Below, piece after piece: positions 37,966 to 49,900 of a stretch of DNA of 64,000 nt. How positions within the stretch are numbered: position 1 is the first letter of the stretch; each line of letters starts with the position of its first letter. The notes beneath the pieces are model-generated. The model worked only from the letters and a program-made list of their open reading frames with translations, did not search any database and had not been told where the DNA came from. This stretch comes from Elusimicrobiota bacterium (GTDB taxonomy: Bacteria; Elusimicrobiota; UBA5214; JBBAAG01): assembly GCA_041658405.1 (NCBI GenBank), contig JBBAAG010000007.1:1-64000 (forward strand). Direction: 5' to 3'. Made by a program: the position numbers and the translations under genes.

Positions 37966-38981
37966 ACGTTCGCCTCCTTTTTTTCGGGTTTTGTTTCAGG
38001 TAATATGAGTTCTAATAATAATAATAGTAACGCAATGCCTAAGAAGTACTGGTAACGGTCTTCGTATTTACTGAACAATTTGCTTTGTAATTCCTTTTTT
38101 TCCATCGAGGATATATCGTCGTATATGCGCTGAACTTCAATGTCTCCGCCGGTAGCACGGTAGTACTTGCCTCCGGTGAGCATCGCAATTTTTTGTAGTG
38201 TAGTTTCATCGAGTTTGCTTACTACAGTACTACCTGATTTATCTTTTTTATATTCTAACAAATTACCGGCAGTATCGCGTATGGGTATGACTTCGCCTTC
38301 AGGGTTGCCAAAGCCTATGGTGTATATCTTAACCCCTTCACGTTTAGCAGCTTCCGCTGCTGCTAGCGGGTCGCCTTGATGATCTTCACCGTCGGTTAGG
38401 AGTACCAGTACTTTGTATTTCCTTTCTTTCTGGGAGAAAGATTTTGTTGCAAGTTGTATAGCTTCACCAATGGATGTCCCGGCCCGCGGGATCAGGGATG
38501 GGTCAATCAGGGATAATAACATCTTCGCAGCGTTATAGTCCAGTGTTAACGGGCATTGCATGAATGCAGTACCGGAGAACGCTATGATACCGATTCTGTC
38601 GCCCTGTAACTGGTTAACAAACATTGAAAGGTTATCCTTTGCTTTACGCATACGGTTTGGCGCAATGTCTTCTGCCAGCATGCTTGTCGAGCAGTCTATG
38701 GCGATTATTATGTCCACACCGTGGCGTTTGATATTGACCAGCCTGCTACCGATCTGCGGGCCTGCGAGGGAAAATATCAGGAAGAACGTTGTGGTGGTTA
38801 GCAGTACCGCTTTTATTATAAACCTTTCAGTTACTGCGTAATTAACCAGTCTTGATAACATTGTTGTGCTTGCAAACAGGTTAAGCATTTTCTTGCGGTT
38901 ACGATTAACATAAACATAGAAGATAACCAATATAGGTATTAATACCAATAGTATTAAGTATCCGGGGTAATGAAAATGCAT
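37962..38981 (-). CDS. batB: BatB-like vWA-domain membrane protein
   Basis: 339 residues. Two N-terminal membrane helices (about 7-25 and 56-75), a vWA domain (about 85-290) with a complete MIDAS site (DCSTS, the later GTS and LLTDGED), and a C-terminal helix (about 312-332). The vWA domain binds a divalent metal and mediates protein contacts; it is predicted to be exposed between the second and third helices. It lies 27 bases after batA and is paralogous to it. Part of the moxR-batABCD system, whose members are linked to stress tolerance and MoxR-type chaperone activity. Confidence 0.9.
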   Translation of the reverse strand: MHFHYPGYLILLVLIPILVIFYVYVNRNRKKMLNLFASTTMLSRLVNYAVTERFIIKAVLLTTTTFFLIFSLAGPQIGSRLVNIKRHGVDIIIAIDCSTSMLAEDIAPNRMRKAKDNLSMFVNQLQGDRIGIIAFSGTAFMQCPLTLDYNAAKMLLSLIDPSLIPRAGTSIGEAIQLATKSFSQKERKYKVLVLLTDGEDHQGDPLAAAEAAKREGVKIYTIGFGNPEGEVIPIRDTAGNLLEYKKDKSGSTVVSKLDETTLQKIAMLTGGKYYRATGGDIEVQRIYDDISSMEKKELQSKLFSKYEDRYQYFLGIALLLLLLELILPETKPEKKEANV

Positions 38982-39008
38982 ATATAGTTCCGTTAATCTC
39001 CTTTTATG

Positions 39009-39995
39009 TTATGGTATTTTACTTAGTACCGTGTTGCCTGTAACAATTGCGCTGAGTAAAAGTATCAATGCGGGTAGTAGGAAGTAGGTAAATAATTCAC
39101 GGTATTCAGTATATTCCTGTACTTTAATCTCGGTTTTCTCAAGTTTATCGATCTGTTTATAAACTTCCACAAGTTTTTTTGCGGTAGTTGCGCGGAAGTA
39201 TGAGCCGGAAGTTAGTTCCGCAATCTGGCTTAAGGTGTTTTCGTCAAGGTCTTCCTGGATGGTTACGTACTGCCTGCCAAAAACAGGGTGGTCAACAGGA
39301 TATAACGACCCGCCCCGTGCGCCACAACCGATGGTGTATATTTTTACGTCTAGTGCCTGTGCGGCTTTTGCGGCGGTTAACGGGTCAATCTCGCCCATGT
39401 TACTTCGCCCGTCGGTGAGAAGAATGATGATTTTACTCTTCGCCTGGCTGTCTTTTAAACGGTTTAATGCAGTTACTATAGCAGTTCCTACTGCCGTACC
39501 GTCCATCTGTGTCATCCCGATCTCAACTTTATCAATAAAATCTACGATTGCGCCGTAGTCAACGGTAAGCGGGCATTGCGTAAATGCTAAAGCGGAAAAC
39601 ACAACGATTCCTATACGGTCATGTTTGCGTCCTTTAACAAACTCTTTTGCTGCTTGTTTGGCAGCGTCAAGGCGGTTGAGCGGTTTGAAGTCTAATGCGC
39701 GCATACTTGTCGATGTGTCGAGGCAGAGGATGATGTCTACCCCGCGGGTAGTGATTTCTTCAGTCTTTATCCCTGCCTGCGGGCGTGCAAGCGCTAAGAT
39801 TATTAATACCACAGCGGTGAGTTTTAGTAAAAATAATATCATACGGGGAGGTAATTGTTGGCTTTTTAAGAGTTCTTTCCATAAATATAACGACGAATAT
39901 TTTATTGATGCGGAACGATAGTATTTATTGTAATACCAGTAAAGCAGAGGAAGTAGGATTAAGAGTGATAAAACCCAAGTATTGGCAAATCGCAT
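39009..39995 (-). CDS. batA: BatA-like vWA-domain membrane protein
   Basis: 328 residues from ATG 39995, chosen because the sequence MRFANTWVL matches the usual BatA N-terminus; an ATG at 40013 would overlap the previous gene further. Membrane helices at about 6-24, 52-70 and 300-322 enclose a vWA domain with an intact MIDAS site (DTSTS, DGTA, LLTDGRS). It shares the QCPLT-x-DY signature with BatB (QCPLTVDYGA here). BatA and BatB are thought to form a membrane complex worked on by the MoxR ATPase. Confidence 0.9.
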   Translation of the reverse strand: MRFANTWVLSLLILLPLLYWYYNKYYRSASIKYSSLYLWKELLKSQQLPPRMILFLLKLTAVVLIILALARPQAGIKTEEITTRGVDIILCLDTSTSMRALDFKPLNRLDAAKQAAKEFVKGRKHDRIGIVVFSALAFTQCPLTVDYGAIVDFIDKVEIGMTQMDGTAVGTAIVTALNRLKDSQAKSKIIILLTDGRSNMGEIDPLTAAKAAQALDVKIYTIGCGARGGSLYPVDHPVFGRQYVTIQEDLDENTLSQIAELTSGSYFRATTAKKLVEVYKQIDKLEKTEIKVQEYTEYRELFTYFLLPALILLLSAIVTGNTVLSKIP

Positions 39996-39996
39996 A

Positions 39997-40953
39997 TTAA
40001 ATCGGTACTCCATGTTTTGTGTTTTCCACTAGAGATACAGCAGTATTATAATCGGTATTTACAATATCGCCATCAGGAATGTACTTCGCAAATTTGACAA
40101 GGTCACAGTCATCAAGGAGTTCTTTGTATTTGGAGCAATACTTTTTATCTACAGCGCGGAGTTCCTGGAATATTTCCCATGTTGTACGTTCGATCGCTGC
40201 GATATTATACCGTCCTTCAATGTATTTACGGATAATGTCGGAGAGCAGGGTATAATATTGGCGGTAATTGCCGGTGGATAATAAATCAGACTCGTTTAAT
40301 TTGCGTAATTGCGATAACGCAAGTTCATGCGGGGGTAAACCAGGAGTGGTTTCTTCTATAATGTTTTGAATAACAGGGCGGTTGTAGTAGAAGTACCAGA
40401 ATAATAAGATCAGGGTCAATAACGGGATGATAGAAAACAGGATTTTCCAGATCTTTCCCATAGGAATATTTACGGGTGGTTTGATATCGCGGATATCATC
40501 TTCCAACCCTTCTTTATCAATTACACTTTCTACTAAAATGTATATCTCGCCGGTGGAGACCGTTTTTGTGCTATCGCTGACATCGAGGTATTCAATTGTC
40601 ATTGAAGGGATAACATATTGTCCTGTAGTGAAAGTTGATAGTACAAACTTTTGTTCCGCAATATTGCGGTGCGGAGAAAATATGCCGCCTGATTTTTTAA
40701 TGGGTTTTACTTGAAAATCTTTTATCTCAAACACGCCAAGGTGTGCACCCGGAGGGGGGATAAAAAACTTTATGTCATTGCTGTAGTTGTATTTTAGTTC
40801 GTAATTAAACTTATCCCCGATCGTTATTCTGTTACGGTCAATCTTTCCTTGAATTAAAACATCAGGTAACTTATTTGCGGTAACTGTCCCCGTAAAAAAT
40901 GCGGGGAATATTGAAATAAGTGATATTAATAAATAATTATAGGCCGTTTTCAT
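39997..40953 (-). CDS. BatD-like/DUF4381-type single-helix membrane protein
   Basis: 318 residues from ATG 40953 (a TTG at 40962 overlaps the upstream gene). Signal sequence, a periplasmic Ig-like domain (about 30-150; IDRNRITIGDKFNYELKY recalls the BatD repeats), a membrane helix (about 175-197) and a cytoplasmic C-terminal domain (215-318) with LPPHELALSQLRKL and RQYYTLLSDIIRKYIEGRY, a signature seen in DUF4381-type proteins of moxR operons. Gene order between DUF58/moxR and batA fits. Biochemical function is unknown. Confidence 0.78.
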   Translation of the reverse strand: MKTAYNYLLISLISIFPAFFTGTVTANKLPDVLIQGKIDRNRITIGDKFNYELKYNYSNDIKFFIPPPGAHLGVFEIKDFQVKPIKKSGGIFSPHRNIAEQKFVLSTFTTGQYVIPSMTIEYLDVSDSTKTVSTGEIYILVESVIDKEGLEDDIRDIKPPVNIPMGKIWKILFSIIPLLTLILLFWYFYYNRPVIQNIIEETTPGLPPHELALSQLRKLNESDLLSTGNYRQYYTLLSDIIRKYIEGRYNIAAIERTTWEIFQELRAVDKKYCSKYKELLDDCDLVKFAKYIPDGDIVNTDYNTAVSLVENTKHGVPI

Positions 40954-41860
40954 AGATTTCAACTTTTTCCGCTTGAATTAACCGGTTAAACAGTTCTTGT
41001 TGGAGTACACGGTACTTTTCTTCGGTTAGTTTTGAGATGATACCGGCACGTGATTCTTCAAAAGATTGAATTTTGTTATCCTTATTTTTTAACTCGTTTT
41101 TATGCGCCTGGTAGTATAATTCAATTTCTTTTTCCGTTGGTTTGCCTTTATCGCCGATCTCGTCTGATAGTACACGCTGAAGTATTACTTGACGTTTCCA
41201 GTATTCCAGTTGTTTGTTAAGGTCAGTATCACGGTCGTAGCCTTTACGTTTACCCGAAGATAGGAGTAAATCTTCTGCGATAAGTTGTTTTAATAATTCT
41301 GTTAGTTTATCTTTGGAATAACGCCCTGCTTGTTGTTGTAACTGCGGGGGTAAAAGACGGATATATTCGTCTAAGTCAGTCTTTGTAATAGTGCGTTTAC
41401 CAACTTTTGCTATTACTGCGGAGGATGGTTTTTGTGTGCGGGTGTTCAGTGTAACATTTTGTTCAAGAAAACGTGCAGCATCATAAGACTTGCCGAGTTT
41501 TTCCATGCATCCAACTATTTTGTAATCTATATCGCTTGTTAGTTTAACATCATGTGCATAAACTTTTGCATGAAGATATAATGCTAGAGCGGATTCGTTA
41601 TCCGCAAGATTATCCGCTTGAATATTTGCGGCAAGATAGTATATGTTAGCGGTTTCATTGCGCCCAGCCTTACCGGAATCAGCTAATGTTTTGTATTCCT
41701 CAACTGCTTGTTTGTATAAACCGGTTTCGATTAGTTTTGAGATATACCTTTTTTTAATTGTTAATAAGTTTGAGGATTTATTGTTTGAGACAATAATGTA
41801 TCCTGTACCTGAGAGTAATAGAAAAGCCAGAATGATGTAACCAAAAATGTTGTTCTTCAT
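40937..41860 (-). CDS. Membrane-anchored TPR protein with SurA-N-like chaperone domain
   Basis: 307 residues from ATG 41860, eight bases after AGGTGA; a GTG at 41872 overlapping the DUF58 stop is an alternative. One N-terminal membrane helix (about 8-26) anchors it, facing the periplasm. Residues 35-145 are TPR-like (LYKQAVEEYKTLAD, NIYYLAANIQADN). Residues 150-300 resemble the N-terminal chaperone part of SurA/PrsA: VIAKVGKRTITKTDLDEYI, ELLKQLIAEDLLL, TEKEIELYYQAHKNEL. No parvulin catalytic domain follows. A periplasmic folding or assembly factor for the Bat proteins is inferred; this is not a standard Bat-operon member as far as I know. Confidence 0.7.
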   Translation of the reverse strand: MKNNIFGYIILAFLLLSGTGYIIVSNNKSSNLLTIKKRYISKLIETGLYKQAVEEYKTLADSGKAGRNETANIYYLAANIQADNLADNESALALYLHAKVYAHDVKLTSDIDYKIVGCMEKLGKSYDAARFLEQNVTLNTRTQKPSSAVIAKVGKRTITKTDLDEYIRLLPPQLQQQAGRYSKDKLTELLKQLIAEDLLLSSGKRKGYDRDTDLNKQLEYWKRQVILQRVLSDEIGDKGKPTEKEIELYYQAHKNELKNKDNKIQSFEESRAGIISKLTEEKYRVLQQELFNRLIQAEKVEIYENGL

Positions 41861-41868
41861 AATTTGTT

Positions 41869-42747
41869 TCACCTATACCTTCGTTCCCTGACCTTAAAAA
41901 AGTTTAATAACGGTTTGACATAAGACTCTCCGGCGTTTAACGGAATAACGTCAACTTCTGCTGTTTTGAATAAATCTTTTATGTACGCAGCGCGGTTGTC
42001 CTTTTTTTCTTTAAACTTTGACATCAAAACAGCATCGTTGGTGTTGATGACCAAAACTTCACCGGATTCGTTATCTTTTAGTTCAATATTTCCGATACTT
42101 GGGATGGATTCTTCTTTCTCGTCAAAAATACGGATTGCTATGACGTCATGGCGGTAGCTTGTTACTTTCAGTGCTTTCTCAAACCCGTCATCGTTAAAGT
42201 CGGAGATCAGGAAGATTATTGATTTACGTTTCTGTACATCGTTGATATACTCTAAAGCTTGACGGATATTAGTTCCCGTGCTTTGTGGTTTGTAGAACAA
42301 GATTTCGCGGATTAGCCTTAGAATATGAGCCCTTGATTTTTTTGGGGGTATATATTTTTCGATTTTATCCGTAAAAACCAGGAGGCCTACTTTGTCATTG
42401 TTCCTTACTGCGGAGAATGATAATGCCGCTGTGATCTCCGCTGCAACTGCTGCTTTAGTTTTTAGTTTTGTACCGAAATCTGTTGAGCCGCTCATGTCAA
42501 CAAGAAAGATTAATGTTAGTTCGCGTTCTTCAACAAACTTTTTTATATATGGATGTCCAAACCGTGCGGTGACGTTCCAGTCAATGCTGCGGATATCATC
42601 ACCCGGTTGGTATTCGCGTACATCACTGAATTCCATGCCATGTCCTTTGAATACGCTGCTGTACTGCCCGGCAAAGGTGTCGTTAACAAGGCGTTTGGTG
42701 CGAATCTCAATCTTACGTATTTGATTCATTACTTCGCGTGGTATCAT
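41869..42747 (-). CDS. DUF58 family protein (vWA-like, MoxR-associated)
   Basis: 292 residues with no membrane helix. The DUF58 signature is GHGMEFSDVREYQPGDDIRSIDWN split across residues 35-58, followed by a vWA-like fold with VDMSGSTDFG (a DxSxS MIDAS-type motif) and ISDFND. DUF58 proteins almost always accompany moxR; here the spacing is 38 bases. They are thought to be substrates or adaptors of the MoxR AAA+ ATPase. Cytoplasmic location is inferred from the lack of hydrophobic segments. Confidence 0.92.
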   Translation of the reverse strand: MIPREVMNQIRKIEIRTKRLVNDTFAGQYSSVFKGHGMEFSDVREYQPGDDIRSIDWNVTARFGHPYIKKFVEERELTLIFLVDMSGSTDFGTKLKTKAAVAAEITAALSFSAVRNNDKVGLLVFTDKIEKYIPPKKSRAHILRLIREILFYKPQSTGTNIRQALEYINDVQKRKSIIFLISDFNDDGFEKALKVTSYRHDVIAIRIFDEKEESIPSIGNIELKDNESGEVLVINTNDAVLMSKFKEKKDNRAAYIKDLFKTAEVDVIPLNAGESYVKPLLNFFKVRERRYR

Positions 42748-42785
42748 AGTGTATTTTATAACTCCTGTATGATCACCTGAATGGC

Positions 42786-43775
42786 TTATGGTACTTCTAC
42801 AGTATCAAATACGCGTTTGACTATCTCATCGCTGGTGAGTTCTTCAGCTTCAGCCTCGTAACTTACAATTACGCGATGGCGTAAAACATCAAGGCCTATG
42901 GATTTAACGTCTTCCGGTGTGACATACCCGCGCCCACGGAGGAATGCGTGTGCTTTCGCTGTGATTGTAAGATAAATAGTTGCGCGTGGTGATGCGCCAT
43001 AGGAAATTAGTGGTTTTAGTTCGTCAAGTTTGTATTTTTCAGGGTATCTTGTTGCAAACACGATGTCGAGGATGTAATTCTTGATTTTTTCGTCTACGTA
43101 AATGGATTCCACTACTTGACGTGCTTTGAGTATATCTGCTGGAGAAATTATTTTTGAAACTTTTGGTACACTGCTGCCTGTCATGCGTTCAAGTATAACC
43201 TTTTCTTCGTCCCGGGAGGGGTAGGATACTTTTAGTTTTAACATAAACCTGTCTACCTGCGCTTCAGGTAAGGGATATGTTCCTTCTTGTTCAATAGGGT
43301 TTTGGGTGGCTAAGACAAGAAAAGGGTCGTCAAGTTTATGTGTGCTGTCCCCTATAGTTACCTGTCGTTCTTGCATGCATTCAAGTAATGCGCTTTGTAC
43401 TTTTGCGGGTGCACGGTTGATTTCATCCGCAAGGATAAGGTTTGAAAACACAGGGCCTTTTTTAACGGTAAAATTGCCGTTCTGCGGGTTATAAATGTTT
43501 GTTCCTATAAGATCAGCAGGGAGAAGGTCTGGAGTGAACTGTATCCGCTGAAATTTTGTCTGTATACAATCGGATAAAGTTTTTACCGCTAATGTTTTCG
43601 CTAAGCCCGGGACGCCTTCAAGTAATACATGCCCGTTACCAAGTAAGCCAATGAGTAAACGTTCAAGCGTGTACCTTTGCCCGACGATTACTTTGCCGAT
43701 TTCAGTTAATAGTTCTTCGACAAATACGCTTTCTTTTTTTACTTTGTCGTTAAGTTCGCGGATTCCTTGTTCCAT
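42786..43775 (-). CDS. moxR: MoxR family AAA+ ATPase
   Basis: 329 residues from ATG 43775, preceded by GGGAGG; an upstream in-frame TTG at 43820 lies before that site and is rejected. Walker A is GVPGLAKT, Walker B LILADEINRAP; the insert QNPIEQEGTYPLPEAQVDRF and the sensor-2 region GASPRAT are diagnostic of MoxR. It acts as a cytoplasmic ATP-driven chaperone that remodels vWA-containing partners, of which three are encoded in the same operon. First gene of the ten-gene minus-strand unit, divergent from the surface-protein gene at 43954. Confidence 0.95.
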   Translation of the reverse strand: MEQGIRELNDKVKKESVFVEELLTEIGKVIVGQRYTLERLLIGLLGNGHVLLEGVPGLAKTLAVKTLSDCIQTKFQRIQFTPDLLPADLIGTNIYNPQNGNFTVKKGPVFSNLILADEINRAPAKVQSALLECMQERQVTIGDSTHKLDDPFLVLATQNPIEQEGTYPLPEAQVDRFMLKLKVSYPSRDEEKVILERMTGSSVPKVSKIISPADILKARQVVESIYVDEKIKNYILDIVFATRYPEKYKLDELKPLISYGASPRATIYLTITAKAHAFLRGRGYVTPEDVKSIGLDVLRHRVIVSYEAEAEELTSDEIVKRVFDTVEVP

Positions 43776-43912
43776 AAATTTACATACCTCCCAAATATAA
43801 TCATAATTTTGTTGACTCAAAACATCTTATATTATTGATGCATGAACACCAATAAAAGTTTCAAAAATAATTGTGTTAAATTTTTAATATCTTAGCATAA
43901 AACTTATAAAGT

Positions 43913-43943
43913 TTAACAAAAAAACGGTTTTTTTCGTTATAAT
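43913..43943 (+). promoter_or_regulatory. Promoter immediately upstream of the Fn3 surface-protein gene
   Basis: TTAACA (43913-43918) and a consensus TATAAT (43938-43943), 19 bases apart. The -10 hexamer ends only ten bases before ATG 43954, and no Shine-Dalgarno is visible, so the transcript would be leaderless or nearly so. An ATG at 43942 overlaps the -10 and is therefore unlikely to be the start. Confidence 0.45.
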
Positions 43944-43953
43944 GTTTATTGTT

Positions 43954-46900
43954 ATGACATATAAGAAATGGTTTGTTTTACTTTTTATAGTATCGGTGAT
44001 ATTCTGGTGGAACGGCTGGGTTTACAGCGCGGGTACTTGGGGGTATGAGTCAATTGATATTGTCGCTCAAACCGGGCAGAATACGTCAATACAGCTTGAC
44101 TCTCTAGGGTATCCGCATATTGCATATTTTTATCAGAGCACGCAAACGGGTTATTATTTTATTAAATATGCAAAACTTACTGACGATGGATGGTTAACTT
44201 ATGCGGTTGACGGGTCTACAAATCCGGCATCCGCGTATTACTGTTCTCTTGTACTCGATAGTTATGATATTCCTCATGTCGTCTATAAAGATTTAACAAG
44301 CAATGATATAAAATACGCGACGTTTAACAGTGGAATATGGATTATTGATGGTTCTGTGGATAGCACTACTAATAATGTCGGGGATTATCCGTCCTTAGCA
44401 ATTGATTCCAACGGTTCTCCTCATATATCTTACTATGATGCTACAAATAAGAAGTTGAAGTATTCTTATTACAACGGTGCTGAATGGATACCTGCGGTGG
44501 TAGATAATGATACAGGTGCTGGGAAGTATTCAAGTATTGCCGTAGATACAAACTCGTATCCATGCATATCGTATTATGATGATGTTAATACAAATCTTAA
44601 AGTAGCACGGTGGAATGGTTCTGCCTGGCAGTTAAATATTGTCGACGGAACTGGATCAAATGTAGGGAAATCTACCTCCATAAAAATAAGTTCTAATACA
44701 GGGAATGTGTATATCAGTTATACTGATAGCGGATTAGGTGTTGGTGCTGCTGATGCGTTAAAATATGCAAAATGGAATGGTGTTATATGGTCAACTTATA
44801 CACTCGATGCCGGGTTGAATATGGAACAAAACGAACAGTATAATGCTACGGATATTGATGTTGATGCAGATGGGCACCCGCATATTATCTGTTGGAACCG
44901 TGATTTTAATAATTTTAGGTATAACTATTATGATGGTGCAGCCTGGCAGAAGTATGGCATAGAAAACCTTACCCGCCCGATGGGGGCGTATCCATCGTTG
45001 GCGCTTGACAGCCTTGGGCGTGCGCATCTCAGCGGGTATGATTATTCTATCAGTACAAAAACGTTGATGTATTTGCATAATGACGAAACGCCGCCTGGTG
45101 CGATTGATACTTTAGATGGCTTGAATGCGAAATACGAAGGACAGTTGTTACTGAGATGGAATTCAACCGGTGATGATGGTAAGATTAATAAAATTCTTGG
45201 CGGGCAGTATCAGGTGAGGTATACTACTGCGCCTGAGGTTGCCTGGGATAATATTCCTTATTCCAACCGTGTTACGTGGTCTACTACTACTGCTCCTGGT
45301 GTGCAAAGTTATAAAATTATTGAAAATCTTGAATCCGGTGTTACTTATTATTTATGGATAAGGGTGATTGACCGTGTTGGTAATTTGTCAGGATTATCAA
45401 ATAGAGCAACTGCGTGGGCACAGTTTGATATAACTCCGCCTGCGGCAGTTACTTCACTGGCTGTTGACCGGGCTGGGTGTATCGAAGGTGAGATCAATCT
45501 TACCTGGGTTTCTGTCGGAGATAGCGGGTATGAAGGGAATGTCAATGGTAAATATGAGTTAAAGTATTCCACTCAATCCTGGTATGACTACGATTTTGCT
45601 GCGTATACGGTTAGTTTAACAACTACAGGGGTTGTGCCTGGGACTGTGCAAATGGTAAAACTGAAGAATTTGTTGCCGGGGACAACATATTATTTTTGGG
45701 TGAAAACCCTGGATGAACGCCAGAACATGGCGCCTAAATCGAATAAGGTGTCCGGTTGGGTGCAGGTGGATATTACTCCTCCAAAAGTTGTGGAGGCACT
45801 TTCACTTAAGATAGTTGAGGATTATAAAAGTGAACGCACAGTGGTTTTAGGTTGGACTTATCCCGGAGATGATGGTACCACCGGTTCTATTGTCGGGGGA
45901 AAGTATCGCATAAAGTATTCATCAAACCCTGCAGTTAATTGGAGCCGTTACGAAATTGACCGGGCAACAACAGTTTTGTCAGGAGCTATGGGTTCACAAT
46001 TGATTTCAGGGTTGAGGAATTCTACGAGTTATTACTTCTGGGTACGTGTGCTGGATGAACACGCTAATTCTTCAGATATTCCTCCGTGTACTACTTTCTA
46101 TATATATCTCGATGTAACCCCTCCCGGAGTGATTACCAACTTGTATGCTGAGAGCGGGAGCAGGTCAGGGTCTATAATGTTGCGCTGGACCGCGCCGGGG
46201 GATGATGATTATGAGAATAATATTAACGGCGGGAAGTATATTATAAAGTACTCGTCATTATCCGCTGCAACGTGGAATAGCGGGGAGAATTATGTTTTAT
46301 ATGTCCCAACTAGTGTTTCGCAGGGTATGACTGTGATATATAACTTAACTGGTTTAACAATGAATTTTATGTATTACATACGGATTGTAACCCTGGATGA
46401 ACGCGAGAATACAGGTTCTCCTCCGGATACAGCGGTTTCTGCGCTTGCAACCGCTGACCTTATATTTCCAGGAAGTGTTACTGACCTTCAGGCACTGACG
46501 GGAACTGAAGAGGGGGAAGTCGTCTTACGTTGGACCGCTCCCGGTGATGACGGTACTTACGGAGACCTGTCTGCTGGTTATTGGAGAATAACATGTTCTA
46601 CGGCGCCGGAAGGATATCTTTGGACACATAACGAATACAATCTTGAGCTTGCAACTTCCGCAGTACTTGGTGAACAACAGGAGTTGAGGATAAGGAGACT
46701 GCTTAAGAGCGGTACCACCTATTACATACGGTTATGGGTGGGGGATGATACTCCGAATTGGTCATATGGGTCAAATATTTCTACCGCGCTGGCATTATCC
46801 GGTGAAGCGCCGATGGGGTTTGATACTTTGCAGGCATTGCCTGGGATTGATCAAAATCAGGTGAACCTGTCCTGGGTATTTACGGGTGATGATTATTATT

Positions 46901-49900
46901 CAAATGACCTTGAGTTTGGATGGTATGAATTTAAATACAGTAAGTCATCAACTGCTGCATGGTACGATGCTGAATACACAATGCTTATCACTACTTCATG
47001 CGTTTCAGGTTCATCGCAAAAAAAGGTTATCACCGGGCTTGAACCAAAATCTACGTACTACTTTTGGATACGAGTTGCAGATGAAGGATATAATTGGTCA
47101 GGTATATCAAACCGCGCAAGTTCGTGGGCACAATTTGATGATATTCCGCCTTCGCCTGTAGGAAGCCTTGTGGTTACAGGGTTAGCTGCGGGTAGTAAAA
47201 TTCTGCTTTCATGGACGCCTCCGGGAGATTTGGATTATCAGGGAGTACTCATTCAGCGGCGTGCAGGATATTCTCCTTCAGCGCCTATACATAATGAAGT
47301 ACGGTACTCTACCGGAGTATATCAGGAAAGTTTTATTATTTATATAGGCACAGAAACTAGTTTTGTGGATACTGATGTTATTGATTACACGACATATTAT
47401 TACCGTGTCTACAGCTATGACGAGGTGCCGAATTATGGTATGACAATTGGATCTTCATATTCCTATGACACAATTGCTCCCGAACGTGTAATGGGATTTG
47501 GTATGATTCAAAATCCGCAAGGGAACGAACTTATGCTTTCATGGAGCAAAAACGCGGCAGATGATGTTGTAGCCTATAAAATATTTAGGTCAACTGATAA
47601 TGATATTTTTGATCTTTATACAACAGTATCAGCTACAGTGACAGTGTATAGCGATCAGAGGTTAATTGACGGTAGGATGTATCACTATTATATAACTGCA
47701 ATAGATGAGGCGGGGAATGAGAGTATGCAGAGTATGATACAGGGAGCTGCGCCGCAGGATACTGCTGCTCCAGAAAAGGTTTCAAATGTAATAATAGAAA
47801 GATTAGCGTTGGGTTATGCTTTTAAGATTTCATGGAGTTCATCAACTGCCGCTGATTTTGTGGAGTATACGTTATGGAGGAGTACGGATATTGTTGATAC
47901 AGGACTGTTCAGGCCGGTTCTCTCAACACCGTATACGGTTTATACTGATAGCGGGTTAACTAACGGCGTGACATACTACTACATCATTCGCGCAAGAGAT
48001 GAGGTTCCAAACGATAGTATGCCCTCGGATATTATTTATGACCATCCTGAGAAAGTAGTTCCGCCGGGTGATGTGTCTAACTTTACTGTTGTTAAATCAT
48101 CAGCAGGGAATACACTTGTGCTCACTTGGATTAATCCAGGGGATATTGATTTTTTGAAGACGTCAATTGTATGCAGTACTCAAGGATATATAACAAACCT
48201 TTTCAGTGGAGGTATAATTTACGACGGTAAACGCACGGATTTTGTGCATACGAACCTTGAGGATAATGTTACGTACTACTACACTGCTATAAGTTATAAT
48301 ACAAGTTTTGTTTATACTGATGGAGTGTCAACCGCTGCGTATCCCCGTGATATCATGCCTCCGGAAACAGTGTCAGGGCTTAAAGTTACGGTTATACCTA
48401 CCGGCCGTGAGTTAAGATTAGAGTGGTCTTCGTCAACAGCAAGGGATTTTCAGGAGTACAAACTTTATCGTTCCAGTAATAATTTGGAATTTGGTGTTGT
48501 AGCGGTGTCTACTATAAATCATTTTATCGATCTTTCGGTTTTTAATAGAGTGACCTATTATTATTACATTACTGCAGTTGATGAAGTTCCGAATGAAAGT
48601 ATGAGGACTGATACAGTGTACGCAGTTGCATACGATACAGTTCCTCCTCAGGGGGTTGATTGGTTGTCATGCACACCGATGGTTGTGGAACGCTCTCTGA
48701 AAGTAGAATGGCAGCGCGGGGTGGATGATATGGAAGGATATTGGTTGTGTTATAATAAGACAAGGGTACCGCGTAATCCATCTGACGGTATGTTGTTATA
48801 CATAGGGACAGGGACCGCTTATTTTATGTTTGACCCGGGAGAAGAAGCGCGGTATTACTTCAACGTTTTTGTTTTTGATGATTCAGGTAATTATTCAGTT
48901 GGTGTGTCTACGTCATATTATCTCGCAAATATCTTCGCTCCCCCAAAAGTACAAGGGCCGGTCTTAACTATAAATCAAAATGATGGAAGTCTTGTTTGGC
49001 AGCATAATACGGCATGGGATATGTCATATTTTCGTGTGTACCGTTCAACAGATGCGGCTGACGGGTATGTTATGATAGGAGTTGTGATAGATAAGGTTGA
49101 GTTCTATGATGAAAATATAGCTGAAGAGGTTACACAGTATTACAAAATATCGGCGGTAGATACCGCAGGGAATGAGAGCGTATTTTCTGATATTGTATAC
49201 GGTTCACCGTCATTAGAACCTTTGCCTCCACTGGGGTTGAGGGTAACATCCAATGATGGGAGGTTTATCATTGCATGGGAGAATGTTACACATAACATAG
49301 ACGGGTCGGTAATATCGGATCTAGGAAGGTACAAGATTTACAGAAGTAATTCTTTGAAAGGCCATTATACCGAAATTGCGGCAGTATCTTCCGGGACACT
49401 GGTGTTTAATACAGCAGATAGTTATCAGCCGGGCCAGAGTTTATATTACTATATCACAGCATGGGATATCTGGGGTAATCCCAGTGAAAAGTCACTGGTG
49501 ATTGAAGTAACTTTTGAGATAAACCTTCTTGCAGTCAGCGATGATAACGTAGCAGTACTGCGATTGCCGAAGACTATGGCTGAAAAGTTGTACAAAGAAA
49601 ATAATGCGTATCAGCAGGATATGGGGATAAGAGTATCGAAAAGGTTGATGGATGAAGTCGGATTGGTTTTGTATTCCTACGATTTTATTATTTTTAAACA
49701 AGACGGCGGGAAACTTGAGAACTATATATTTAATGAAAAAACTTCTCCGGCAAGAATAGATTTTTCGTATACCAACAACCTGCGCCGGGTAATAACAATT
49801 GCGTCAAGCCTGGGGAATAGTAACAGTGATGTCGAAAACTGGTTGTCAATCTTTTATAACAATGGTGTTGAGTATGTCAAACTGGGGAGTAAACTGGATC

